From assembly GCF_000169175.1 (NCBI RefSeq), contig NZ_AAWS01000003.1, positions 248,001 through 312,000 of the forward strand: 64,000 nt of DNA, in the 5' to 3' direction. Shown piece after piece: positions 26,354 to 36,190 of the stretch (position 1 is the stretch's first letter; every line of letters begins with the position of its first letter). A model generated the notes under the pieces. That model was not told the origin of the DNA, ran no database searches, and saw nothing but the letters and a program-made list of their open reading frames with translations. This stretch comes from Microscilla marina ATCC 23134. GTDB taxonomy: Bacteria; Bacteroidota; Bacteroidia; Cytophagales; Microscillaceae. The position numbers and the translations under genes were made by a program.

Positions 26354-27121
26354 ATGAAAGTAACAGTTCTGGGAAGTGGTACATCGCAGGGTGTACCTGT
26401 AATAGCATGTGATTGTGAGGTGTGCCAATCGTTAGATTACCGAGATCAGAGGTTGAGGGCAGCTATTCATATAGAGGTTGACAATCAAAGCATTGTAGTG
26501 GATACAGGACCCGATTTCAGACAACAGATGTTGCGTGAACGTATTACTTCGCTTGATGCTGTATTGTATACCCACCAACACAAAGACCACACGGCTGGTA
26601 TGGATGACTTGCGTTCTTTTAACTTCAAACAAGAAAAGGATGTGCCTGTGTATGCCCGTGCCGAAGTAATGCAACAACTCAAGCAGGAATTTGCTTATAT
26701 TTTTGTGGCAAAAGAAAAAAAATACCCAGGTGTGTTGAACATAGAAGAGTTCATCATTGAGAACAGACCTTTTGACATTAATGGCACCACAATTATTCCT
26801 ATAGAAGTGCTACATCATAAGTTGCCTGTTTTTGGATTTAGAGTACAAAATTTTACCTATGTAACCGATACGAACTACATTGCTGACAATGAAATTGAAA
26901 AAATGAAGGGAACAGAATTCCTTATTTTGGATGCCCTACGCAAAGAAGAGCATATTTCGCACTTTAATATTGATCAGGCACTGGAAGTGATTGCTAAAGT
27001 TCAACCCAAACAAGCCTACCTTACCCACATTAGCCATAAGATGGGGTTACACGCAGATGTGAATGCAGAACTGCCTGAAAACGTGCAGCTTGCCTATGAT
27101 GGTCTACAGATTGAGTGTTAG
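26354..27121 (+). CDS. MBL-fold metallo-hydrolase, PhnP-like
   Basis: This 255-residue protein begins VTVLGSGTSQGVPVIACDCEVC, the opening typical of the PhnP-like branch, with a CxCxxC cluster (about 19-24) that may bind a structural zinc. The metallo-beta-lactamase motif is YTHQHKDHTAGMDD (HxHxDH), followed by a later LHHKLPVFGFR, TDTNYI and THISHKMG. Family members hydrolyse cyclic phosphodiesters or similar. It is cytosolic and pairs with the small gene just upstream. Confidence 0.92.
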   Translation: MKVTVLGSGTSQGVPVIACDCEVCQSLDYRDQRLRAAIHIEVDNQSIVVDTGPDFRQQMLRERITSLDAVLYTHQHKDHTAGMDDLRSFNFKQEKDVPVYARAEVMQQLKQEFAYIFVAKEKKYPGVLNIEEFIIENRPFDINGTTIIPIEVLHHKLPVFGFRVQNFTYVTDTNYIADNEIEKMKGTEFLILDALRKEEHISHFNIDQALEVIAKVQPKQAYLTHISHKMGLHADVNAELPENVQLAYDGLQIEC

Positions 27122-27250
27122 TACTTAGATAGTAAAAGAGAAAGCTTTCTTAATTTTATTTTATCAAATCAGCGAGTTATTTTTCCTGCATTTACGTATT
27201 ACCTTAATAAGTAACCTTATTGCCCCAACAACTGGTTTTTGAATGAAAGT

Positions 27251-27302
27251 AAGCCTCTTAGCGTCAACTTGAGTGGGAGATATTTCACATTTTAAGAGGC
27301 TT
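27251..27302. other. Long-range inverted repeat before the multi-PAS kinase gene
   Basis: AAGCCTCTTA (27251-27260) pairs perfectly with TAAGAGGCTT (27293-27302), enclosing a 32-base loop that has its own GTG/CAC hairpin potential. No T run follows at once, so it may be a weak terminator for the hydrolase gene or a leader structure for the kinase, whose start is 28 bases downstream. Confidence 0.5.
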
Positions 27303-27330
27303 TCCTGTTTAATTTTCAGCACAAATTATA

Positions 27331-30300
27331 ATGTCAGAAAAACCGACCTATGAAGTCCTCGCGCAAAAAGTAGCAGTGCTCGAAACACGCCTACAACAAC
27401 TAGAATACCTCGATTTATTTTTTCAGTACTCTACAGACGGAATCTTTTTGATGATGCTGGATGCACCTGTGCATTGGAACAATGCCATCGACAAAGAAGC
27501 TACACTTGATTATATTTTTGCTCACCAACGGATTACGCGGTTTAATCAGGAAATTCTCAAACAAAATGAAATGTCGGCAGAAGCCTATCAAGGAATGACA
27601 CTTGATGATATGTATAAAGGCAACCTGAGCAAAGGGCGAAAGTTATGGACCGCTTTTTTAGATAAAGGGCGTTGGGAATCGGAACAAAATCTTTTGCTGA
27701 CTTTTGCTAAAAAAACATTGGTTATAAAAGGAGTATATCAGGCAATATATGATGATCAAGGCAGGTTTTTTGGACTCTTTGGGGTGCATAAAGACATTAC
27801 TGAACAAAAAAGAAATGAGCAGCAGCTTAAGGAGATTCAGCATTTTAATGAGGTGGTGTTTAACTCATTGGATGCCAATATTTGTGTATTAGACCCAGAG
27901 GGCGAAATAGTACAAACTAACCAAGCCTGGAAAGATTTTGCCCTAGAAAATGGTGGCGACTTTTCCAGGGTAGCCGAAAATGTCAACTACCTGAATGTAT
28001 GCGGGGTAGAGGGGAGCTCTGATTTGAAAAGCAGGAATGACCAACAGGAAGCAGCAAAGGCACAACAAGGAATAAGCGATGTATTGCAAGGCAAACAAAC
28101 CCATTTTCAGTTACAGTACCCTTGTCATGGAAAAGACGAAGAAAGATGGTTTTTAATGAATGTAAGAGCCTTGAATGGAAATATAAAAGGGGCGGTAGTT
28201 TCTCATGTAAATGTTACATCACTTAAAAAAGCTTACGATAAGATACAGGATAGTGAGCATAAGATGCAGTTGATTACCAATGCGTTACAATTATCGATTT
28301 ATCAGTTTATTTCTTATAAAGAGGAGTTTATCCGGTTTGAGTTTGTGAGCGGAGGTGTAAAAGGAGTACTCAAGCAAAATGTGAATAAAACAATTGACCT
28401 TAAAGACCTGGTGGGGAGTATTAGTCAAAACTATAGGCATGAGTTCAACACGTCAATCAAAGAAGCCCTTAAGAACAAAACTCCTTGGGTGATGGAATTT
28501 CCGGTAATGGTTTCGCCCACTGAAGAAAAGTGGTTGCTTGCCCAGGCTTTTCCAGAAGAGGCAGGCGCAGATAAGGTATACTGGAATGGCTTGTTGATGG
28601 ATATTAGTTCACACAAAGCTCTAGACAGACATTTACAGTTACAAGAGGCAATTATTCACAATTTGAATGATGCTATTTTGGTGACAGAAGCAGAGCCGAT
28701 TGACAAACCTGGCCCACGTATTTTGTATGTAAATGCTGCTTTTGAGAAAATGACAGGGTATGCTATAGGTGAGATAAAGGGAGAAACACCCAGGATTTTG
28801 CAAGGTGCTAAAACAGATCGGGCTGTTTTGGACAAAATGAGGAGTGCATTTGAAAACTGGGAGCCAATAGAGGTGGAGCTGATAAATTATACAAAAAGCG
28901 GAGAAGAGTTTTGGGTAAATATTTCAATTGTACCCATAGCCAACGAAACGGGGTGGTACACACACTGGGTGTCAATTCAGAAAGATATCACTGAACGTAA
29001 AAAACAAGAGGAAAAAATAAGAGCCAGCGAAATCAAGTACCGTACTTTCTTTGAAGAGTCGCCAGTAGGGGTGGCAATTATTGACCTTGATACCAAAAAA
29101 GCAGTAGAGTACAACGAGCAAGCAGCTACTATACTAGGTTATAGTAAAGAGGAATTTAAAGACCTAAGTTTACTGGACTATATCAAAAAAAACGAAGAAG
29201 AAATTAACGCAGTGATTCATAAATTGGATACGCAGGTAGTGTTTACTTCTGAACAAGACATAGTGAAAAAGAATGGAGAGGATGGGTGTATGTTGGTGAC
29301 TCTCAAAAAGATAGAAATGGAGGGGCGAGAACTGGTATTTAGTTTAAGGTTGGATCTTACCCGGCAAAAACACCTCGAAAACCAATTCAATGCATTTTTT
29401 GAAACGAGTCTTGACCTATTATCAATGATAAGTTTTGATGGCTACTTTATCAAGTTGAATAAAGCCTGGGAGTATACCTTGGGTTATACACTGGAAGAAA
29501 TGAAAAGCCAGCCTTTTATTGAGTTTATTCATGAAGATGATAGAGAGGTGTCTGTGAGCGAAGCGGCCAAGCTTACGAATGGAGGGAGCTCTATAGGGTT
29601 TATTAATCGCTATAAGTGCAAAAATGGACAATACATCTGGCTTGAATGGAACGCCATTGCTATACCCAGCGAAAAACTACTGTACGCTTCTGCCCGCGAT
29701 ATTACCAGTGAACTCAAGGCAAAAGAAGACCTGGCAATCAAAGAAGCCAAGTATCGGGCTTTATTTGAATATTCGCCTGAGGGTATCTTGTTATTTGATG
29801 AGAATGACTGGAAACCTACCGAATTTAACGATAAGGTAGTGGAAATTTTAGGGTATTCCAGGGAAGAGTTTAGGCAAATGCCGCTTCAGCAATACCTGGT
29901 AGATTATCCTGATCGTGTACAAATAGACGAGGTAGCCGAACTGGTAAAAAAGAGTGAATCGCTGGAAATGGAGATCAGGATGGTTCATAAGAATGGCGAG
30001 ATAAGAATTATTTTGGCTAAAATAAAATACATAGAGCTGGCCGAGCATGGGGTATTTTTTGATATTTGGGCAGACATTACCGAGAAAAAACGAGCAGAAG
30101 AAAATATAAGAGTGAGTGAAGAACGGTTTCGTTCGGCAATAGATAGCAACTTGGACGCTTTTTATATATTAGATGCCTATTACGATGCGCAAGGCGGGGT
30201 AATCGATTTTACTTTTGTAGACATGAATAAGGTAGGGTGCGATGTCATTAAACTGCCAAGAGAAGAAATATTTGGTAAAAAATTGTGTGATATATTACCT

Positions 30301-32571
30301 CTCAATCGTGAACAGGGCTTTTTTGAGAAGTATAAACAAGTTTTTTTAACTGGCAAAACCTTGGATGAGGAAGTTTATCTGGAAGATGCCAAGTTAAAAC
30401 TAAGCTGGATACATCATACAGTTATTAAGCTCAAAAGTGGCATAGCCATTACTACACGAGACATTCATCAGCGTAAGTTCAACGAAGAACAAATTTCAAT
30501 TGCCAACGAACAACTAAGAACACAACAACGACAAATGGAAGACTTGCTACAGGAAATTACTGTAAGCGAGCAAAAATTTAGGAGCCTTGCCGAAAACATA
30601 AAAGATGTATTCTGGGTGTTTAAGAATGGTTCTATAGAATACGTAAGCCCGGCATATGAAGATATATGGCAAAAAAGCATTCAAAGTTTACACAACCACA
30701 GTGATATGCTTTTAGACAGGGTGCACCCCGATGACAAAGTACGTGTGAAGGATGTATTTTATGGGGAGTACTATCGTAAAACAGGTAATTTTAGTGAGGA
30801 ATACAGATTATTGAGAGACGATGGGACTATACATTGGGTAGACGTACGAACTTTTCCGGTGGTTGTAACCGATGCAACTTTTCATATTGTAGGCATCGCC
30901 AAAGATATTACCAAAAGAAAAGAAACAGAGAAACAATTGCGGCAACTAAACCTCAAGCTTGCTGCACAAAACAATGAACTTATTACCCGTGAGGAAGAGT
31001 TAAAGCTTACAAATGAGGAGTTAAATGCTAATAAAGAGACGCTAGAGGAAGCGTTGGATCAATTGGTGCGGAGTGAAAGCAACCTAAAAGCTTTATTTGA
31101 TAGTTCAGATCAGGCAATTGTATTATTAGACACCCAGTTTAAGGTAATATCTTTCAACAAAGCGGTAAACTTGTTTCACCCTCAACTGGAGCAAAATCCA
31201 CTAAAAGTGGGTAACTCAATATTCGATCATTATTTTGATACGCTTGAGATGAAAAATGCTTATAGTAATAAGCTCAAAGCTTGTCTGGCTGGCAAAGTGA
31301 TTATGTTTGAGCGCCAGTTGAATTACCCTGATTCTGCTGGGGTACGTTGGGTAGAAACCTCACTTTACCCAGTGCGTGACCACTACCAACAAATCATTGG
31401 TGTGGCATTGAACGAAAAAGACATTACTGCTCAACGGCACATTGCCCTTAAACTTAGAAAAAGCGAGATAAGACTCCGTGGTGTGCTCAACAATACCGTG
31501 CAAGCCTTTTTTCTTCTGGATAAAAATCATCAGTTGTTACTGTATAATACAGCCGCAGTAGACTATACCAGACAAGCCTTTGGAGAGCAGCTCAAGGTAG
31601 GCAGTGATTTTATGGAGTTTATGCCCGAAGATATCAAAGAAGTATTTAACGTGAGGTTTGCAGAGGCACTTGAAGGTAAGTGGAGTTCAAGAGAAAGAGA
31701 CATTGTATTTTTAGACGGCAGCAGGCATTGGTTTGAGGTAAACTATGCTCCAGTAGAAAGTCCGGAAGGAGACCGGGACATGGTGGTGTTTTCTATGCTT
31801 GACATTACAGAGAGAAAAAGGGCGGAGGAACGGGAGAAAAAATTGTTACAAGAGCAAATCAAGTATCAACTGGAGCAGGAAGCCCTCAAACGCAGTGCTA
31901 TTCTGGAGGGGCAAGAAAAGGAGAGTCACCGGATATCGCGTGAGCTGCACGATAGTGTAGGGCAAATGTTATCTGCTTTGAGTTACCATCTCAACGACCT
32001 GGACACCATGTTGAAAGACAACAGAAACCTGGGTGCCCCTGTAGAAGGGGTTAATAAAGTAGATGTGACAGTCGAACGGGCAAAAGAATTATTGAAAGAA
32101 GTGATTCAAGAGGTAAGGGAAATATCTCATAATTTAATGCCTAAAATTCTGACCGATTATGGTTTGATAGAAGCACTTAAGCAGTTAAGGGTTGACTTTG
32201 CGTCGGCAGTAAACATACCTATTAACCTGGATATTTTCTGTGAATCTGAAAGGTTTGATGATAACATAGAAATTAGTATTTTTAGAATTACGCAAGAGGC
32301 AGTGAATAACATACTTAAATATGCAGAAGCTTCTGAAGTAAATATTCAATTGATAGAGCACGAAACCAACCTACAGTTATTGGTAGAAGATAATGGCAAA
32401 GGGTTTAAACTGGTTGATGTAAAAACAAAAAGTGGGAATGGGCTCATTAACATGGAAGAAAGAGCAAGATTGGTAGGGGGAACACTCTCGATAGATACTG
32501 AAATAAATAAAGGAACGTGCATTATGGTAGAGATACCATTGGAGCATTTTGGTAATGAACAAGCAAAATAA
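27331..32571 (+). CDS. Giant multi-PAS sensor histidine kinase (HisKA_3/NarL type)
   Basis: This 1746-residue soluble kinase has, by my count, eleven tandem PAS/PAC units between about residues 20 and 1490; several end in the DITERK-like linker that joins PAS domains. One (about 440-560) has the GETPRILQG signature. There is no signal peptide or membrane segment, so inputs are cytosolic (redox, ligands or light-like cues, unknown). The catalytic end has the HisKA_3 dimerisation motif RISRELHDSVGQ with phospho-acceptor H1540, then an HATPase_c domain with NNILKYA, DNGKGF and GNGLINMEERA. The partner regulator follows 6 bases downstream. PAS repeats this numerous in one protein suggest repeated internal duplication. 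Confidence 0.95.
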   Translation: MSEKPTYEVLAQKVAVLETRLQQLEYLDLFFQYSTDGIFLMMLDAPVHWNNAIDKEATLDYIFAHQRITRFNQEILKQNEMSAEAYQGMTLDDMYKGNLSKGRKLWTAFLDKGRWESEQNLLLTFAKKTLVIKGVYQAIYDDQGRFFGLFGVHKDITEQKRNEQQLKEIQHFNEVVFNSLDANICVLDPEGEIVQTNQAWKDFALENGGDFSRVAENVNYLNVCGVEGSSDLKSRNDQQEAAKAQQGISDVLQGKQTHFQLQYPCHGKDEERWFLMNVRALNGNIKGAVVSHVNVTSLKKAYDKIQDSEHKMQLITNALQLSIYQFISYKEEFIRFEFVSGGVKGVLKQNVNKTIDLKDLVGSISQNYRHEFNTSIKEALKNKTPWVMEFPVMVSPTEEKWLLAQAFPEEAGADKVYWNGLLMDISSHKALDRHLQLQEAIIHNLNDAILVTEAEPIDKPGPRILYVNAAFEKMTGYAIGEIKGETPRILQGAKTDRAVLDKMRSAFENWEPIEVELINYTKSGEEFWVNISIVPIANETGWYTHWVSIQKDITERKKQEEKIRASEIKYRTFFEESPVGVAIIDLDTKKAVEYNEQAATILGYSKEEFKDLSLLDYIKKNEEEINAVIHKLDTQVVFTSEQDIVKKNGEDGCMLVTLKKIEMEGRELVFSLRLDLTRQKHLENQFNAFFETSLDLLSMISFDGYFIKLNKAWEYTLGYTLEEMKSQPFIEFIHEDDREVSVSEAAKLTNGGSSIGFINRYKCKNGQYIWLEWNAIAIPSEKLLYASARDITSELKAKEDLAIKEAKYRALFEYSPEGILLFDENDWKPTEFNDKVVEILGYSREEFRQMPLQQYLVDYPDRVQIDEVAELVKKSESLEMEIRMVHKNGEIRIILAKIKYIELAEHGVFFDIWADITEKKRAEENIRVSEERFRSAIDSNLDAFYILDAYYDAQGGVIDFTFVDMNKVGCDVIKLPREEIFGKKLCDILPLNREQGFFEKYKQVFLTGKTLDEEVYLEDAKLKLSWIHHTVIKLKSGIAITTRDIHQRKFNEEQISIANEQLRTQQRQMEDLLQEITVSEQKFRSLAENIKDVFWVFKNGSIEYVSPAYEDIWQKSIQSLHNHSDMLLDRVHPDDKVRVKDVFYGEYYRKTGNFSEEYRLLRDDGTIHWVDVRTFPVVVTDATFHIVGIAKDITKRKETEKQLRQLNLKLAAQNNELITREEELKLTNEELNANKETLEEALDQLVRSESNLKALFDSSDQAIVLLDTQFKVISFNKAVNLFHPQLEQNPLKVGNSIFDHYFDTLEMKNAYSNKLKACLAGKVIMFERQLNYPDSAGVRWVETSLYPVRDHYQQIIGVALNEKDITAQRHIALKLRKSEIRLRGVLNNTVQAFFLLDKNHQLLLYNTAAVDYTRQAFGEQLKVGSDFMEFMPEDIKEVFNVRFAEALEGKWSSRERDIVFLDGSRHWFEVNYAPVESPEGDRDMVVFSMLDITERKRAEEREKKLLQEQIKYQLEQEALKRSAILEGQEKESHRISRELHDSVGQMLSALSYHLNDLDTMLKDNRNLGAPVEGVNKVDVTVERAKELLKEVIQEVREISHNLMPKILTDYGLIEALKQLRVDFASAVNIPINLDIFCESERFDDNIEISIFRITQEAVNNILKYAEASEVNIQLIEHETNLQLLVEDNGKGFKLVDVKTKSGNGLINMEERARLVGGTLSIDTEINKGTCIMVEIPLEHFGNEQAK

Positions 32572-32577
32572 AAAACT

Positions 32578-33219
32578 ATGATAACTTTTTATATTGTAGA
32601 AGATCATACAATTGTACGGCAGGGACTTAAGCAGCTGCTGGCAAAATACGCAGAAATGAAAGTGTTGGCAGAGTTTGGAGTACCTGATCAGATTATGGAC
32701 AATCTGGCAAAAGGAGAACGCCCTGATATTGTGTTGTGTGACATAAACTTGCCAGGGATGGATGGGCTGGCCTTGACCGAAAAAATTAAACAAAAGTACC
32801 CTGATCAGAAGATAATTATATTGACCATGCACCAAAAAGAGTTTTATGTATTAAAAGCATTTGATGCAGGAGCAGATGGTTACTTTCATAAAGACACTGA
32901 AGAAAGTGAGCTCATTATGGGGATCAAAAAGATATACAATGGTCAAAAGTATTTTTGCCAGTCTGTATCACAAATCCTCATCAACCGTTTACTTGACACT
33001 AAAAACTCGTCGGGTAAAACCTTGTTACCTACGCTTACTTTCCGGGAGAAAGAAGTGCTGGAACAGGTCGTGGCAGGTTTGGGCAATCGTGAAATAGGCG
33101 ATAAATTATGTATAAGTACCCGTACTGTGGAAAATCACCGAGCAAATATATTGAGAAAGTTTGGTTTGAAAAACACTGTGGAGTTGGTAAAGTTTGCCAT
33201 AGAAAACTCTTTAGTTTAA
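32578..33219 (+). CDS. LuxR/NarL-family response regulator
   Basis: This 213-residue protein has a receiver domain (1-120) with EDH near the start, phosphoacceptor D55 in VLCDINLPGMDG, the T of ILTMHQKEFYV and K in FHKDTEESEL, and a C-terminal LuxR HTH (about 150-213; LTFREKEVLEQVVAGLGNRE and TRTVENHRANILRKFGL). It is the natural target of the multi-PAS kinase encoded 6 bases upstream. A perfect 18-base palindrome (33209-33226) spans the stop codon. Target promoters are unknown. Confidence 0.96.
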   Translation: MITFYIVEDHTIVRQGLKQLLAKYAEMKVLAEFGVPDQIMDNLAKGERPDIVLCDINLPGMDGLALTEKIKQKYPDQKIIILTMHQKEFYVLKAFDAGADGYFHKDTEESELIMGIKKIYNGQKYFCQSVSQILINRLLDTKNSSGKTLLPTLTFREKEVLEQVVAGLGNREIGDKLCISTRTVENHRANILRKFGLKNTVELVKFAIENSLV

Positions 33220-33423
33220 ACTAAAGGGCAAAAAATATACCCCAATAAAATCGAGGTATATTTTAGGAAAGTAAGTGCAAGTACAAATACAACAAAATAT
33301 CTTTGTGCTAAATTTTATCTCTTTAGGAATTGAATAATATAAATATTTTATTGAATCATTCAATTATAACAAATATAATAACTTCAATAAAATATCTCAA
33401 TGCGTAAAGTATTGGGTTTGAAT

Positions 33424-33461
33424 GTAAGGGTAACTACTTAGTGAAGTAAGGGTAACTACTT
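33424..33461. repeat. Two 16-base direct repeats in phase
   Basis: GTAAGGGTAACTACTT occurs at 33424-33439 and again at 33446-33461, 22 bases apart start to start, about two helical turns. The spacing suits side-by-side protein binding, though the site lies at the 3' end of the minus-strand small genes. A small tandem duplication is the simpler reading. Confidence 0.6.
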
Positions 33462-33475
33462 TTGTTGCTGTGATT

Positions 33476-33802
33476 TTAAGTAGTAATGCTTTCTAGCTTT
33501 TCTTCTAGTTTTTTGCAGTAGTCAATGGCATCTTCAAGCATTACTCGTTGAGCATCGTTCATTTCTTGGTGATATTCCAACTTGGTTTGTAATTCTTGGG
33601 CATGCAATTCTAGTTCCTGAGTGATTTTCTGAATTTCAGATTCATACTGCTTTTTGAGTGCAATTAACTCCGCCTGAGTCCATATTTTAGAGCGGCGGAG
33701 TTGATTTTCATAATACGTTTTGATTCGCTTTACTTTACTTTCTTGTTGCAAACAAGTCATTTTTTGTTTTTTTATCATAGTGTCTTTTATTGGTTCAAAC
33801 AA
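33476..33802 (-). CDS. Small coiled-coil protein
   Basis: This 108-residue protein is almost entirely helical and highly charged, with heptad-like KKQYESEIQKITQELELHAQ and a final DAIDYCKKLEEKLES. No signal peptide. The start at 33802 lies 6 bases past the stop of the upstream gene (33809), so the two are co-transcribed; M9 is an alternative start. Probably a scaffold or regulator of its neighbour. No family recognised. Confidence 0.7.
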   Translation of the reverse strand: MFEPIKDTMIKKQKMTCLQQESKVKRIKTYYENQLRRSKIWTQAELIALKKQYESEIQKITQELELHAQELQTKLEYHQEMNDAQRVMLEDAIDYCKKLEEKLESITT

Positions 33803-33808
33803 GATAGT

Positions 33809-34237
33809 TTAATGATCGATCGCTTCGTCAAGCGTTGAGGCATATTGAATATCCATTTGTTTGTATTTACCATCTGGAAAGCTGCTTTCTATCTTTTGAC
33901 GGCCAATTTTTACACTTTGCATAAAAATATCATCAACAGGCAAAATTTTGCGATGAGTAGTGAGTCCTTGATAATACATGTCCTCTTTCCAGCTTACAAA
34001 GTACCACTCCATAGATGGTTGATGGAATACCTTCAGGTTACGTTTATCAAAGATTAACTTGGTAATCTTTTCTTTGGTTACCAGGCTTCCTATGTACTCA
34101 AAAGTTTCTTTAAACTCTTCTATTGGTATATAGTTAGAGGTAGCCGTTACAATACAAATATGTGGCAAACTTTCTATGGTTTCTACTTTAGTGTATTTAC
34201 TTACTCTCTTAGAAATCAAATTCATTGTCGGGATCAT
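33809..34237 (-). CDS. SpoIIAA/STAS-like small protein
   Basis: This is a 142-residue protein (137 if started at M5, MNLISKRV, which I consider equally likely). The strand-helix order (ICIVTATSNY, EEFKETFEYIGSLV, ITKLIFDKRNLKVF, then a C-terminal helix) resembles the SpoIIAA-like STAS fold also seen at 14919-15329, but similarity between them is low. In such systems SpoIIE/PP2C phosphatases act on STAS partners. It heads a two-gene unit with the coiled-coil protein. Tentative. Confidence 0.6.
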   Translation of the reverse strand: MIPTMNLISKRVSKYTKVETIESLPHICIVTATSNYIPIEEFKETFEYIGSLVTKEKITKLIFDKRNLKVFHQPSMEWYFVSWKEDMYYQGLTTHRKILPVDDIFMQSVKIGRQKIESSFPDGKYKQMDIQYASTLDEAIDH

Positions 34238-34316
34238 ATCAATTATATTTATTGTACTTTAATACAATTATAACCCATAGCCCGACAAATTGTTTATGAC
34301 ATTGGTACTTAGTGTA

Positions 34317-35168
34317 TTAGTTCTCATTTTGCCTGAACAATACATTTTGATAAGGGTAAGGGATTTCAATATTATGCTTGCTAAATGCTTCTTTGATTTG
34401 TTTCAATAAATCACATTTCATCGCAAACCCATCACCAGAGTTTACAGACCAAACATAAGCCCTTAGGGTGACCGAGTAATTGTTAAGCGTGATGACCCGT
34501 ACTAATATTTGAGGCGCTCCTTCGGCTATTTCTTCCTTGGTTCGGTTGTCTATGCAGTTAGGGTGTTTGAGCGCCTGCTCAGTCATAATTTTAATAGCCT
34601 CGTTAATATTGGCATTGTACCCTATGTCTACCTCCACAAAATTACATACCCTTTCGTCGGTAATGCTTGAATTGAGAATCGTAGCTGAGCTGATAATAGA
34701 GTTAGGTATGACAATGCGTCGGTTTTCCAAACTATTGATAATCGTATGCCTTAATGTAATATCCTCGACTGTACCAGGGTTTTCTTTACCTACTTTGATA
34801 AAGTCGCCTACCCTAAAAGGCTTAAAAAGTACAATAAAGATACCTCCAATGATATTGGAAAAGGCTTGCTGAGACGCAAAACCTACAATGGCGGCTAGTA
34901 TACCTGCACTTGCCACAAGTGTATTCCCTATGTTTCTGAGCTGAGGAATAGACCTGAATATGACAATGAGTGCAATTATATATACAGAAAACGTTACAGC
35001 ATTTTTAAAAAAATTATAATTCGTAGGATCGCCCTTGAGCAAGTGCATCGCATTTTCAAAATACTTGTTCAAAAGCTTGTTTAAAATTTTAGCAATAATG
35101 GTAGCAACTAAGAAAGTTAGCACTACAAATAATATGTTTTGAGTAATTCCAAGTTTTAAATATTCCAT
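34317..35168 (-). CDS. Small-conductance mechanosensitive channel (MscS family)
   Basis: This 283-residue inner-membrane protein has three hydrophobic segments (about 12-32, 55-75 and 88-125). The third is the pore helix, with ASAGILAAIVGFASQQAFSNIIGG followed by PFRVGDFIKVG, the MscS signature. A beta domain and a C-terminal alpha/beta domain (CDLLKQIKEAFSKHNIEIPYPY) complete the family layout at its usual length. It releases solutes on hypo-osmotic shock. It appears monocistronic. Confidence 0.95.
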   Translation of the reverse strand: MEYLKLGITQNILFVVLTFLVATIIAKILNKLLNKYFENAMHLLKGDPTNYNFFKNAVTFSVYIIALIVIFRSIPQLRNIGNTLVASAGILAAIVGFASQQAFSNIIGGIFIVLFKPFRVGDFIKVGKENPGTVEDITLRHTIINSLENRRIVIPNSIISSATILNSSITDERVCNFVEVDIGYNANINEAIKIMTEQALKHPNCIDNRTKEEIAEGAPQILVRVITLNNYSVTLRAYVWSVNSGDGFAMKCDLLKQIKEAFSKHNIEIPYPYQNVLFRQNEN

Positions 35169-35213
35169 ATGACAAAAACATAGAAATTTTGCCTAAAAAA
35201 GCAAATTACTCAC

Positions 35214-35259
35214 AAAAAAAGCAGATGAGGCGTGTATAAACACCTCACCTGCTTTTTTT
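35214..35259. terminator. Bidirectional terminator between mscS-like and UPF0173 genes
   Basis: GCAG(A)TGAG...CTCA(C)CTGC forms a long stem with a small bulge, flanked by seven A residues on one side and seven T on the other. On the minus strand it ends the UPF0173 transcript before the mscS-like promoter region. Confidence 0.85.
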
Positions 35260-35352
35260 ATAAAAATATTGAACTTGAAATTATAGTAGTATAATATTTT
35301 AGGAATCAACTGCTTATCGCCGATCATTGTTGGTAGATAACTACCAATAGCA

Positions 35353-36033
35353 TTATAAATCTATAGTTTCGCCAATATCAAGCAAAATAAGATCTTTGCC
35401 TGCCTTTTTGAAAGTTTCTTTAGCTGCTTTATGGTCTATTTTTATATAACCAAACGTGTCGTAATGGATACCCACAATTTTATTACATTCAATAAAGTCA
35501 GCTGCTATTACAGCGTCGTCTATACCCATAGTAAAGTTATCGCCAATAGGCAGTATTGCAAAATCCAGCTTGGCAAACTTAGGAATAAGCTGCATGTCCA
35601 GCGTAAGAGCTGTGTCTCCTGCATTATAAAAAGTCTGTTCATTGCCATATACCACAAACCCACCTGCATTGCCCCCATACGAACCGTCAGGTAGCATACT
35701 AGAGTGCACTGCGTTTACATATTTTACCTTACCAAAGTCAAATTGCCAACTACCCCCGTGGTTCATAGGATGTCCCTTCTCTATTCCTTGGTTCTGAAAC
35801 CAAGTCACAATCTCATAATTTGATACAATAGTAGCATCTGATTGTTTGGCTATTTGGGCTGCATCGGCTACGTGATCGCCGTGTCCGTGGGTAAGTAAAA
35901 TGTAATCTGCCTTTATATCTGCTACCTTAATATCTTTAGCTAGTTCATTGTCGGTGATAAAAGGGTCAAATAAAATGGTTTTTCCATTCATTTCTACCGA
36001 AAAGCATGCATGCCCGTAAAAAGTAAATTTCAT
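35353..36033 (-). CDS. UPF0173 metal-dependent hydrolase
   Basis: This 226-residue MBL-fold protein starts MKFTFYGHACFSVEMNGK, as UPF0173 members do. The metal motif is LLTHGHGDHVADA (HxHxDH), with later VHSSMLPDG, NAGDTALTLD and a C-terminal GIHYDTFGYIK supplying further ligands. It is cytosolic. The reaction is unknown for the family. It is transcribed alone, ended by the hairpin at 35214-35259. Confidence 0.94.
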   Translation of the reverse strand: MKFTFYGHACFSVEMNGKTILFDPFITDNELAKDIKVADIKADYILLTHGHGDHVADAAQIAKQSDATIVSNYEIVTWFQNQGIEKGHPMNHGGSWQFDFGKVKYVNAVHSSMLPDGSYGGNAGGFVVYGNEQTFYNAGDTALTLDMQLIPKFAKLDFAILPIGDNFTMGIDDAVIAADFIECNKIVGIHYDTFGYIKIDHKAAKETFKKAGKDLILLDIGETIDL

Positions 36034-36132
36034 GATGTGGTGATTTATTGAATGATTAAAAATTAGTTTCGCTTTTGTTCACAAGTTAAAAACATGTAAG
36101 CTATTCCTGACAATCATTGTTTAAAAAACTCA

Positions 36133-36165
36133 CAAAAAAACCACTGGGTATAGTCCAATGGTTTT
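36133..36165 (-). terminator. Terminator of the GAF-SpoIIE gene
   Basis: AAACCACTGG pairs with CCAATGGTTT with one mismatch (36138-36164). On the minus strand a run of T residues follows (A run at 36134-36140). It is 25 bases past the stop. Confidence 0.8.
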
Positions 36166-36190
36166 GCTTATTTGACATTCATTTGAAAAA

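Noticed and set aside
33209-33226. 18-base perfect palindrome at the regulator stop codon as a terminator
   Set aside because: It is AT-rich, has no loop room and no T run; probably chance or a weak site.
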